Of a stretch of 64,000 nucleotides of DNA, positions 43,103-53,451 are shown in pieces (the first letter of the stretch is position 1; each line of letters begins with the position of its first letter). Location of the stretch: positions 1,053,940,554 through 1,054,004,553 of the forward strand of contig NC_090443.1 of assembly GCF_031143425.1 (NCBI RefSeq). Direction: 5' to 3'. The notes below the pieces were generated by a model that saw only the letters and a list, made by a program, of their open reading frames with translations, did no database searches and had not been told where the DNA came from. This DNA comes from Pleurodeles waltl (taxonomy: Eukaryota > Chordata > Amphibia > Caudata > Salamandridae). A program made the position numbers and the translations under genes.

Positions 43103-46100
43103 TGTAGGAGGCTGGCCTGGCTTATAGTGGGTACCTTGTGGTACTTACACCCTGTGCCAGGTCCAGTTATCCCTTATTAGTAGGATAGAGGTGTTCTAGC
43201 AGCTTAGGCTGATAGAAGGTAGCTATGGCAAAGCAGCTTAGGCTGAACTAGGAGACATGCAAAGCTCCTACTATACCACTTATATCATATGCACAATATC
43301 ATAAGAAAACACAATACTCAGAGTACCTAAAAATAAAGGTACTTTATTTTTATGGCAATATGCCACACGTATCTCAGTGAGTACCCTCAGTTAGAAGGTA
43401 AGTAATATACACAAGTTATATGTACACAAACCCAAAACAGGTAAGTAATAGTAAGAAAAGTAATGCAAACAGTGTAGAATTACAATAGGATGCGATAGGT
43501 GAACATAGGTCTAGGGGCAACACAAACCATATACTCCAAAAGTGGAATGCGAATCACAAGTGGACCCCAGACCTATGGGAGTTTGTAGAGGGTCGCTGGG
43601 ACTGTAAGAAAACAGTCAGGGTGTCCAAGATACCCCACCCCAAGACCCTGAAAAGTAGGAGTAAAGTACCCCTACTACCCCAATAGGACACAATAGTCGT
43701 GATAGGGGGATTCTGCAAGAACCACGAACACCAGAAAAGCACTGAAGATGGATTCCCAGACCTGAGGACCTGCAAGGCAAGGGGACCAAGTCCAAGAGTC
43801 GCGATAGTGTCCATGGGGGGGCAGGAGCCCAGGAAACCCCGGATGAAGGTGCAAGAAGGCTGCCTCTGGGTGGAAGAAGCCAAGGATTCTGCAACAACTA
43901 AAAGGGCTAGGAACTTCTCCTTTGGATGGTAGATGTCCCACGGCGTGCTGGAGGTTGCAGACGTGTTTCCACGCAGAAATACCGCAAACAAGCCTTGCTA
44001 GCTGCAAGGGTTGCGGTAGAGGTTTTTGGGTGCTGCTGGAGACCAGGAAGGACCAGTATGTCGCCCTTTGGAGGAGGAGACAGAGGGGGCACTCAGCAAC
44101 TCAGAGAGCCCCCACAGAAGCAGGCAGCACCCGCAGAAGTACCGGAGCAGGCACTTAGAAGATTTGTGAACCAGAGTCGACTCAGAGTCACAAAGGAGGG
44201 TACCACGACGTCGGAGTCCAACTCAGAGGGTTGAGCACTGCAGGACGGAGTGCTGGGGACCCTGGCTAGGCAGTGCACAAAGGAATCCTTGGAGAAGTGC
44301 ACAGAAGCTGGAGCAGCTGCAAATCACGCAGTACACAGGTTTGCAGTCTAGCGTGGGGAGGCAAGGACTTACCTCCGCCAAACTTGGACTGAAGGATCAC
44401 TGGACTGTGGGAGTCACTTGGATATAGCTCTTTTGTTCCAGGGACCACGCTCGTCGAGATAAGAGGGGACCCAGAGGACTGGTGATGCAAAAGTTTGGTG
44501 CCTGTGTTAGCAGGGAAAAGACTCCGTCAACCCACAGGAGATTTCTTCGGGATTTCCAGTGCAGGGTGAAGGCAGACAGCCCTCAGAGCATGCACCACCA
44601 GGAAGCAGTCGAGAAAGCCATCAGGATTAGGCATTACAATGTTGCTGGTAGTCGTCTTGCTACTTTGTTACGGTTTTGCAGGCGTCCTGGAGCAGTCAGC
44701 GGTCGATCCTTGGCAGAAGTCGAAGAGGGAAGTGCAGAGGAACTCTGGTGAGCTCTTGCATTCGTTATCTGAAGAATACGCCAGAGGAGAGACCATAAAT
44801 AGCCAGAAAAGGAAGTTTGGCTACCAAGAAAGGGGGGTTGGCTACCAAGAGAGGTAAGAGCCTATCAGAGGGGGTCTCTGACGTCACCTGCTGGCACTGG
44901 CCACTCAGAGCAGTCCAGTGTGCCCCCAACACCTCTGAATCCAAGATGGCAGAGATCTGGGACACAATGGAGGAGCTCTGGGCAACTCCCCTGGGAGGTA
45001 CTGGTCAGGGGAGTGGTCCCTCCCCTTTCCTTTGCCCAGTTTCGTGCCAGAGCAGGGCTGGGGGATCCTTGAACCGGTGTAGACTGGCTTATGCAGAGAT
45101 GGGCACCATCTGTGCCCATCAAAGCATTTCCAGAGCTAGGGAAGGCTACTCCTCCCCCGCCCTTCACACTTATTTCCAAAGGGAGAAGGTATAACACCCT
45201 CTCTCAGAGGAAATCCTTTGTTCTGCCTTCCTGGGCTGGGGCTGTCCAGACCCCAGGAGGGCAGAATCCTGTCTGAGGTGTTGGCAGCAGCTGCAGTGGA
45301 AACCCCGGAAAGGCAGTTTGGCAGCACCCGGGTTCTGTGCTAGAGACCCGGGGGATCATGGAATTGTCCCCCCAATACCAGAATGGTATTGGGGGGACAA
45401 TTCCATGATCTTAAACATGTTATATGGCCATGTTCGGAGTTACCATTGTGACGCTATACATAGGTAGTGACCTATGTATAGTGCACACGTGTAATGGTGT
45501 CCCCGCACTCACAAAGTCTGGGGAATTTGCCCTGAACGATGTCGGGGCACCTTGGCTAGTGCCAGGGTGCCCACGCACTAAGTAACTTGGCACCCAACCT
45601 TCACCAAGTGAGGGTTAGACATATAGGTGACTTATAAGTTACTTATGTGCAGTGAAAAATGGCTGTGAAATAACGTGGGCATTATTTCACACAGGCTGCA
45701 GTGGCAGGCCTGTGTAAGAATTGCCTGAGCTCCCTATGGGTGGCAAAAGAAATGCTGCAGCCCATAGGGATCTCCTGGAACCCCAATACCCTGGGTACCT
45801 AAGTACCATATACAAGGGAATTATATGGGTGTACCAGTGTGCCAATGAGAATTGGTAAGTTTAGTCACTAGCCTACAGTGACAAATTTAGACAGCAGAGA
45901 GAGCACAAACACTTAGGTTCTGGTTAGCAGAGCCTCAGTGATACAGTTAGGCACCACACAGGGAACACATATAGGCCACAAACTTATGAGCACTGGGGTC
46001 CTGGCTAGCAGCATCCCAGTGACACATATCAAACACACTGACAACATAGGGTTTTCACTATGAGCACTGGGCCCTGGCTAGCAGGATCCCAGTGAGACAG

Positions 46101-46177
46101 TAAAAACACCCCGATATATACTCACAAACAGGCAAAAAGTAGAGGTAACAAGGCTAGAAAGAGGCTACCTTCCTACA
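43103..46177 (-). mobile_element. complete 3,075 bp solo LTR, minus orientation
   Basis: Starts TGTAGGAGGCTGGCC and ends GGCTACCTTCCTACA. GGAAC stands exactly on both sides (43,098-43,102 and 46,178-46,182). It is the reverse complement of the same family as 53,452-56,420 and 1-2,366, with the polyadenylation signal as TTTATT at 43,343. A perfect inverted pair (CCCCCAATACCA around 45,365-45,410) forms a strong hairpin. No internal retroviral genes, so it is a solo LTR left by LTR-LTR recombination. Confidence 0.9.
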
Positions 46178-46182
46178 GGAAC

Positions 46183-47345
46183 ATCATGGTCTTGCTTAAT
46201 AAAAAAGTCTTGTAAATTTGTAATCGGTTGGAGGTGCTGTTATATTGCATCAAAACCAACCTATACTCAAAGTTCTATCCGCCCCTCAAGGGATTGGTAG
46301 GGGCGATTTGCTTAAGCCTTCTTCTAGCTGTGAGTGTAGTGCATGGCAATACTAGTATCATGCCTATAAGGTGGGCCCTCAAATAGGGGCACCGCCTACC
46401 CTGGCAAGTTCTCACACGTGGGAAGTGGATGATGGTTCCCCTTCTACGGGTTCCACTGGGCCCCCTTTGCAACATAATGGAGAGGAGGTGGCAGACCTCC
46501 AAACAAGTTCATCAGTTCCAGGCAACATTAGGAGGCCACAAGTGATTGACCTTCCCCCGGCTTCGTGCCCATAAGTAACCATTCTGGCAGGTGTCCCCGA
46601 CCTGCGAGCGGGCCAGAAGGACGGTCATGAGGAGCTGACCAACAAGTGTATTAACTCACTAAACCGTCGTAGAAACTTTCCCTTTCATATGGCCAGTGAA
46701 ATACTTCTAAACAGACGTGTGGGTTGGCTGGGTTTTAGTGCCAAGGACATAGATGGGGACTGCATTAGTATAAATTTTCGGTCCCCTCTAGTTGTGGGTC
46801 AGATATGTTCTCCCCACCTGGACATACTCTACGAGGGTCCAATATGTTACTATTGCTATTAGGTTATTTCTATAAACCAAGTTATTATATGCCACAAGGA
46901 CCTCTGGTCTGAGGTCCTAGCAAACCAGCGGCTCTGTATCCATGAGTGACCCAAATAAACCAGGCAATTCAATTAAATGGGTTAATCCTCTCCCTGTCTA
47001 ACTGGTTTGATGGTCTGGATGGGGTGGACTGACTTGAACCTTGTGGCGGGGTAGTGGGGGGCACCACTGGAAATGGTTGGGCTGGATGCTATTGTACCTG
47101 GCAGTAGCCTAGAGAGGGAGCTGATGGATGAGGGGCACAGTGCCAAGGGCTTAGTTTGCAAGGGGTCGCTGGCAACCCCCAGGCAAGTGAGTGCCAAGGG
47201 TCTCCACTAGACAAACTAATGGAGAATTTCTGTTTGAAAGGGGTAGCACCCCCAGATCTCTGATCTCCAACAGGGGCCAACAGACGAATTGACACCCCAA
47301 GGTGAGAGGGACGAGCTCCAAGTAGCTATATCTTCTGAGGAATGT
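46183..47345 (+). pseudogene. LINE ORF1 C-terminal part and inter-ORF region
   Basis: The frame at about 46,575-46,860 reads VTILAGVPDLRAGQKDGHEE, RRRNFPFHMASEILLNRRVG and WLGFSAKDIDGDCISINFRS. This has the spacing of the RNA-binding C-terminal domain of LINE ORF1 proteins. The sequence before and after has stops in all frames. Confidence 0.45.
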
Positions 47346-47418
47346 TGGGCACACCAGTGCCATTCTCAGGTAACGATGATCCAGCGGAACTATTTAATCC
47401 TAGCCAACTCCCACCTAA

Positions 47419-48051
47419 GTGCCCCCTCCCATTGCTAAAATATTGTATTGGAATGCGGCTGAGCTTGGGTCTAAACTATCCACTCCAGAGTGGGGTGAAT
47501 TTATTGATCTACATGTCATTTGCCTCTTCCAGGAGTCCTGGTCTACTTCTCCTTTGTTTAGGCCAAATTATGTAAACTTCAGCAAAGAGGCTACCTCTAA
47601 TGCTAGGGGTCGCCCTTCTGTGGGGCTTACCATTTGGGTTTATACTGGGCTATGTTGCCAGGTTAGAGAAGTCCCTGTGCCCTCCCAGGATACTGTATGC
47701 GCTGCTCTACGCATTGCGTGTCTTAACATCTGTCTATACAACGTGTACCTTATGCCAAGGCGGGCCAACCAGGCGTCTCCCCTTATCGAGGTGTTAACCC
47801 AGCATATGTCGGACACCCATGGGGGTGTTTTGATACTTGTGGGCGGTGATTTTTCTTGTCAGTTTGAACCCCTGGATGTGTGCGATGAGTCCATCGCCTC
47901 AGATATAGATACTGTCTGGGGCATCCCAGGGTTGACAATGTCCTCAATTAAGAAATGCTCCACCCTGGCCCTGCAATTTAACTCTCTTACAATGAAACAG
48001 GGTCTTCAAGCCACCAATAAAAGAATGAGGCCAGACCCAATGGGGCAGTAA
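47419..48051 (+). pseudogene. LINE ORF2 endonuclease domain
   Basis: The frame opens with AKILYWNAAELGSK, the first endonuclease block with its Asn. Then come VICLFQESWS (catalytic Glu), LNICLYNVYLMPRRA, and ILVGGDFSCQFEP, the usual G-G-D-F-N block with Asn changed to Ser. This enzyme nicks target DNA to prime reverse transcription. The frame ends at a TAA at 48,049 before the last blocks, and the sequence continues in another frame (48,131 onward). Confidence 0.75.
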
Positions 48052-48130
48052 TACTTTCAATTGCAACCCTGATTCTAGTCCTAACAACTACATTTTAGTT
48101 GATGTCAGGTTCTGGCCGAAAGTTATTGAC

Positions 48131-48968
48131 ATGCCTGTCACACTACACTTTGATAACGATCACAACGCCCTGGTTCTTGAAGTGGACCCCTCCACTCTAG
48201 ACAGGGTAGATAGTATAGGTGACCATCCTGAACATGACTTGCTATTGTCTAGTAACATGCTTAGAGTCAGATGGAGCTACTTGGCAGGTTCACAAACCTA
48301 CTGGTGGAAATCTATCCCTTGGTTGCTGAAAGTTTGAGTGACATTCTGAGTGGAGGGGGTGCTGCTGCTCCAGCCAGGGGCTGGACCTTGAGATGATTAG
48401 CTCCATCCACAACAATCTCTTTGCTAGGCTTAAAGGCTTTTTCTTTGTGGAAGAGAGTGACCGCTTGGGCAGGAGGGCTAGCCAAACTTGTCTCAATAGT
48501 GCGTGCAGGAAAGTGATGTCTGCACTGATGTCTGCAATCAAAAACCAAGATCGAGGTGAAGTTAAAATGCTGAGGGCTCTGTATAAGAAGACCTTCTCAG
48601 CTGCCAACAGAGAATGGGAAATCGCTAAGTGGGAAGGACTGATGGATGAAGCCAGGAAGGGCGATCAGCGTGGGTTTTGGAACTTGGTCTTGACAGGCAC
48701 CTTGAAGGGTAACTGCCTCTAGGGGGCAACGTACCTGCAGCGAGGTGGGTAACGCACTTCTTTTTCCTTTCATCTTCGAAGGTGGATATGCATCCTCCGT
48801 CTTACCTAGGGCTGAATGTTAAGCCTTTGGATGGGGGATCTGCCTTTGGTAATGGTAACCTCTGTGGCCCAATATCAGTGGAAGAGGTTAGAGCAGCGAC
48901 TGCCAAAATTAACCCCAATAAAGACCTGCACAAAGTCCCTGGGGACCTTTTTTAAGTGAACATGGGGT
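48131..48968 (+). pseudogene. LINE ORF2 region between endonuclease and RT, frames broken
   Basis: Contains readable pieces in different frames: MPVTLHFDNDHNALVLEVDP (48,131 onward), the last endonuclease block where a D-H-x-P/A motif is expected, and a Lys/Arg-rich helical linker at 48,393-48,722. Continuity with the RT frame is lost. Confidence 0.5.
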
Positions 48969-49936
48969 TTGGAGCCCTTATTTCTCTGCTGTATTAAGCA
49001 ATATTTTGGAAGGCGACCCTACTCCTCACACGTGGGCTGGGGTGGAGATCGAAACCATTTTAAAAAAGGCTTTCCTGCTGATCCTTGCAACTACAGGCCA
49101 AAAGGTCTAATTGATTGCTCCCAAAAACTCTTTAGCTCCATAATATTAGATTGGTTGCACTTGTGGGTGGAAGAGAATGAAATATTAACTGATCTCCAAG
49201 TGGGATCTAGGGAGGGTATTAGTACCACAGATCAAGTCTTTAGGTTTCAGCTAGTTTATTGGAAAAGTGTGACACTAGGGGGTGGCAGCATATACATTGC
49301 TTTTGTTGATTTGCGTTCTGCCCTTGACCATGTACCGCACCCGAGGCTATGGCATATTTTGACCAGGATGGTTGTCCCTGCCAATCTGTTGCCCATTTTA
49401 AATAGACTCCACTGTGAGGTTTTTGCTCAAATGCTTTGTGGATCGTGTGGTGAGTTGTCGGACTGTTTTCCTGTGACCCAAGGGGAAGGCAGGGTTAGGG
49501 TTGCGTCCTTGCACCCACCCTTTTCTTGCTCTATGTTAACAATCTAGTAGCTTATTTGAATAAATGTGAGGGGGATGCTCCCATTTTGGGCAATCCTAAG
49601 ATCCTGGCATTGCTATTTGTGGACGACACCCTTTTGATCTCCAAATCTCCCATGGGTTTGCAAAGTATTCTTAAGCACTTTGAGTGTTTCTATACAGAGT
49701 GGGGCATAGAAATTAATGTGAATAAAACAAAGTTTATGATTCTTAATCCGAGTTGCTCATCCAGACCAAACCCCAAATTAACTGGTGTCCCTTTGGACCG
49801 GGTTCGAGTGTTTGACCATCTGGGGTTGACACTTACAGAAGATCTAGACTGGAGATGGCACCTAGAAAAGCAGAGGTTAAAACAAATGCAATGTACGGGA
49901 GCTCTTCTAAGGGTATTTTATAATTCTCCATATTGA
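48969..49936 (+). pseudogene. LINE ORF2 reverse transcriptase domain
   Basis: Two overlapping frames. The first, 48,969-49,547, has NYRPKGLIDCSQKLFSSIIL and IAFVDLRSALDHVPHP. These are RT motifs 2 and A, with the catalytic Asp in F-V-D-L-R. The second, 49,526-49,936, has ALLFVDDTLLISKSP, the motif C F-V-D-D box, and EINVNKTKFMIL. One frameshift near 49,540 separates them. The catalytic aspartates are kept, so the copy is broken mainly by indels. Confidence 0.8.
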
Positions 49937-50470
49937 CCTGTTACTCCTGCTCTGCAAATCTATAAATCACAGGCTTTGGGTTTGCCGTTCTACAGGGCTG
50001 CACAGTGGAGGACTAAAGATCTGTTGAAATTATTAGTAACGGAGAACCAATTTCTTCGTTCGCTGTTAGGGTTCCCCGGTAGTACTCCCCTGCTCCCGGT
50101 TGGATTGGACCTGGACCTCAAGCCCATTATGATGGGGGCAAGGATCATGCCAATCCTTTATTAGCATATACTTTGGACCTCCCCCGAGGTTCATCCATAT
50201 TGTGTTGGACTTAAGGAGGTGCTAGTCATCGCTGGCTCTGGTAACATCCTGTGGGTAAGGTTTGTTAAAGATTTATTAATGGAATTGGGATGTGGGTCAT
50301 TGTGGGAGAAACCGGAGGCAGCCCCTGTTATTGGCAAGCAAGAATTAATACAAGCTGGCCCAACTTGTGGTTCCCCCAGTGCATGGAACTTTGATGAATT
50401 ATTTCCTCCGGGTCAAGAATGTCTTCAGGTTTGAACAATTCTTCAATGAAATTGAGTCCCCCTCTTGCTT

Positions 50471-50631
50471 GAAAATTGTACCTCCAATTTAGATATATTT
50501 GCCTGCCTATTGCTACTTTTACAGGCACCTGGGCTGCTAAGGCCCAGACTGCCAGGACTACGTGCAATCTGTGTGGGGCGGACAGGGAGACAGAAGATCA
50601 TGTCATCTTTTTCTGCCCGGCTTAATGGATT
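50471..50631 (+). pseudogene. LINE ORF2 C-terminal cysteine-histidine motif
   Basis: One frame near 50,560-50,625 reads TCNLCGADRETEDHVIFFCP then a stop. C-x2-C-x8-H-x5-C spacing is typical of the C-terminus of Jockey-superclade ORF2 proteins. Confidence 0.6.
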
Positions 50632-51016
50632 GTTCCTGCGTGCAGGCTTTTAGAGGTGAGGGAGTACTGTGTCACACTTAGGATATTGAAATCTGATACT
50701 AGACAAAGCCTGGTTTATGCTGTCTCGCATTTTCTGCTAGCGGCTTGGAAGAACAGAAGACAGTATGTGTTACCATCTTAAGCTTTATTCCTTAATATGA
50801 ATACTGTCCTTGATTTATTGCTAGTGCACTCCTAGTAACCTGGACAGGGTGGGGTTTGGAGATGGTTCATGGTTGTTTGATGCACCCATCACTGTCAGGT
50901 TTTATCTTTTACTGCTTTTATTGCATGATTTTATGTATCTTATTGATGAATGTTTGTATTTGTTTTACTCTGCTATGCTTTCATGGCGACTCTGCTGAAA
51001 TAAAGTATTTCTGATG

Positions 51017-51667
51017 ATGAAAAAGGCTGCTGAGGTCGTGAATCTACAACTACTAGTGGAAGAGGGCAAGACTAATGTGGTCAAGGAAGTAATCTTAGCA
51101 GCGACTGCAGTACCCCTGCTGCCCTTCAATGATGTCCTCTTAGACCATGTCCAGGCACCCTGGGACAAGCCAACTTCAGATCCTGCTGTCACCAGGTTTG
51201 GAGCATGCTGCTATCGTCCTGCTGAGGTCGTGAATCTACAACTATCAATGGAAGAGGTCAAGACTAATGTTGTCACATAACTCCTCTTACCACCGACTGC
51301 GGTATGCCTGCTGCCCTTCCTATCAAACTACCCTTCACCCGAAACTCTAGTCATTGAGGCATCCTTCTCATCTGGACAAGCAGGGACCTTCTCAACAGTC
51401 CCCTCAGATAGAGAATCAAAACACCTGGAGGCCTGGGAAAAGAAGATGTACTCAGCATGAACGATGGCTCTGAAATCCATCAACATCATCTGTGTCCTTG
51501 CATGCTACACCTGTGCCCTATGGGATATGTTCCAGAGAGTGATGCTTCAAGTGCCCGAAGACATGAGAGGTAATTTCCAGGGGCTGATCCAGGATGAGCA
51601 GAAAGGTTCTCGCCATACTATAAAATCAGGATTGTACACAGCTGACTTGTTGAACAAAGCAATTTAG
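51017..51667 (+). pseudogene. DIRS/Ty3-like gag remnant with tandem duplication
   Basis: The first frame (to 51,280) reads AEVVNLQLLVEEGKTNVVKE and LLDHVQAPWDKPTSDPAV. About 195 bp later the start of the block is repeated (AEVVNLQLSMEEVKTNVV near 51,221-51,280). Downstream, 51,464-51,667 holds the helical core (VLACYTCALWDM, PEDMRGNFQGLIQDEQ, HTIKSGLYTADLLNKA) also seen at 22,150-22,350. It follows the 3' end of the LINE directly. Function would be particle formation; it is broken. Confidence 0.5.
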
Positions 51668-51669
51668 TC

Positions 51670-53451
51670 TCCAAGCTCCAACGCCAGCAATATTTGAGCA
51701 AGTATCAGCATCTTGAACATTTCATTTTTGAGGAAGAAGTTCAATTCCTTGAGGTCCAGGATCAGACACAATCATGGCCGACTTGCCATTGAGCTCAATC
51801 ACAACCCTTGCAAGAGGATACTCCATGCCCTCTCCGATGGCCCAAATGTGTATCCTTGGTTCCAGGGAGAATCTCCTCAGGCCTAAGGTGCTTCCTCTCA
51901 ACCATTATTCTTGGGGTTTTTGAAAATGAGCTGATGCTTCGTCTTAACTGGGAGCTTCTGCCAAACGTTGCTCTCATGGCTCATCTTACACAGGAGATTT
52001 GTGAGGAAATGGGGTATGTTATGTGGTGTGGTTGTGAAACCTCATCATGCAAGACCCTTATCAACCCCTTTAGGCCCCTTGGGTTTCATCTGTCAAACCC
52101 TCAGCTCATTCCTGGGTAGCTGTGGCACTGAGCATCAAGGCTTACACAGAGGAACAAGTGTTAAGTATTTAAACAGCACCAACACAATCGCAGAAGACAT
52201 TAGCACGACACTCAAGAAATCCAACACCAGTTTATAAAAATAGGTTGTATTTTTATGTAAATTTAGACACCAAAACAAAAAAGATCCACCAGAGGGTTAC
52301 AGAGATATGAATTTTACAAGAAATAATAAATCAGTGCAATTTCACTCACCTGCGAACAAACCTTGGCAAAATCACCAAATTGGACACTTAGAAACGTTTT
52401 CAAAGAAAACTTAGGTAAGTGTCCATGCAGTCGGTTAGAGATACTTGGGGCGACCAGTGCCAGCGGGAAGCTAGTCAGGGAACCAACAAGGTCTTAAAGA
52501 AAAGTTTCCATTACTGGGGAAGCAGTCATTCAACAGTTCCAGGCACTTAGAGGGGGACGGAGCACTGCTTCTTTTGTTCTTTTGTTACTGAGGACCGATA
52601 TTGAAGCACTGCTGCAAAACCAGCCCCCTGTAACAAAACTGCCCCTCCCACTGAAAAAACGGCTCCCTCCCTTCAGCCTACCAGGAAAATGCATGATGCC
52701 CGCTATGGCCAGCCCAGCCCTGGTTGCGATGGATCCTTATGATGTGGTCCTGATGCAAGGGATGAAGGATGCTGAATTTGCTGTAAGGATACTGTGGATA
52801 CGATGCGGTCAGCGGGGTCTTCCTGCAGGGATTCCTCAGTCCTCGAAGATGGTGAAAGGGTCCTGGTTGCAGGTTCGATGTCCCACGAAGTCCTCTCCCG
52901 TCTGGCCAAAATCCAGTCACCTTTGGACTATCAGTCGCCCACTGTTGCAGTTTCAGGCCAATGCTTCCTGAGTGGATAACTGGTCTTCTGAGGGTCCCAG
53001 CAACTCTCCAACATCACTCATGGATTCAGCAAACTTGGGTGCAACTCTATGCATCGGGTCTTGGCCCTTGGTGCTGCACAGCAGCAATGATAGCGGCTTG
53101 AAGACTTTGGGCTAACAACTTGCCTAAGCAGGCTTCTTCAGCTGTTGTGTCCCTGTGCTGTGAACAGGAGGCCAAGCATCTGTCCCTTGGAGTTCCCTTG
53201 GCTTGAATGGGCCCAGGGAATGACTTCTCCTCGAGCAGAACATGGCATGCACAGTCCATCTCCTTGCTATTCACCAGGTACAGTCCTCGTCGGTGCAGTC
53301 TCTCTTTGCTGGTCCCTCAGTGCAGCAGGGCAGTCCACCTTCGGTCGTTCTTCAAAGTCGGCCAAGATCAAACATCTGTCTGCCAGGCGTACCCTATTTA
53401 TATTAAAAAATTGCCTTCAGTGTCAGATGCGGTTGGTAGCCAATGGGCTAC
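51670..53451. mobile_element. second copy of the composite element (left part)
   Basis: Head-to-head RT fragment (minus, about 51,690-51,770), then protease-tail sequence on minus (51,977-51,780, SSFSKTPRIMVERKHLRPEE), then LTR-like sequence colinear with 24,250-25,260. It lacks about 1.58 kb present in the other copy (22,437-24,020, with the integrase and MITE). A left-truncated hAT MITE lies at about 52,553-52,722, followed by GTTGCGAT. From about 52,935 it continues into sequence not present in the first copy. Confidence 0.55.

Larger units (their letters stand above)
42166..51016 (+). mobile_element. CR1/Rex1-like LINE (Jockey superclade), decayed, split by an LTR
   Basis: Order on the plus strand: 5' UTR with two monomers, ORF1 (42,650-43,102 and after the insertion to about 46,870), ORF2 endonuclease (47,419 onward), RT (48,969-49,936), C-terminal cysteine motif (near 50,563). 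It then has a polyadenylation-like CTGAAATAAAG and a short TGATGATGAAA tail ending near 51,016. Without the inserted LTR it is about 5.8 kb. Frameshifts interrupt every ORF. The clade is judged from RT motifs and could be a neighbouring one. Confidence 0.7.

Noticed and set aside
45355..45420. Strong inverted repeat considered as a transposon end pair
   Set aside because: It lies inside the solo LTR between exact 5 bp duplications, so it is an internal LTR hairpin. A weaker form is in the other copy near 54,145-54,185.
22147..52935. Idea that 22,150-25,300 and 51,464-52,935 are simply the second half of the same tandem duplication
   Set aside because: The second copy continues leftward into more gag that the first lacks, and it differs by a 1.58 kb block. 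It could be an independent copy of the composite element. The matter stays open.
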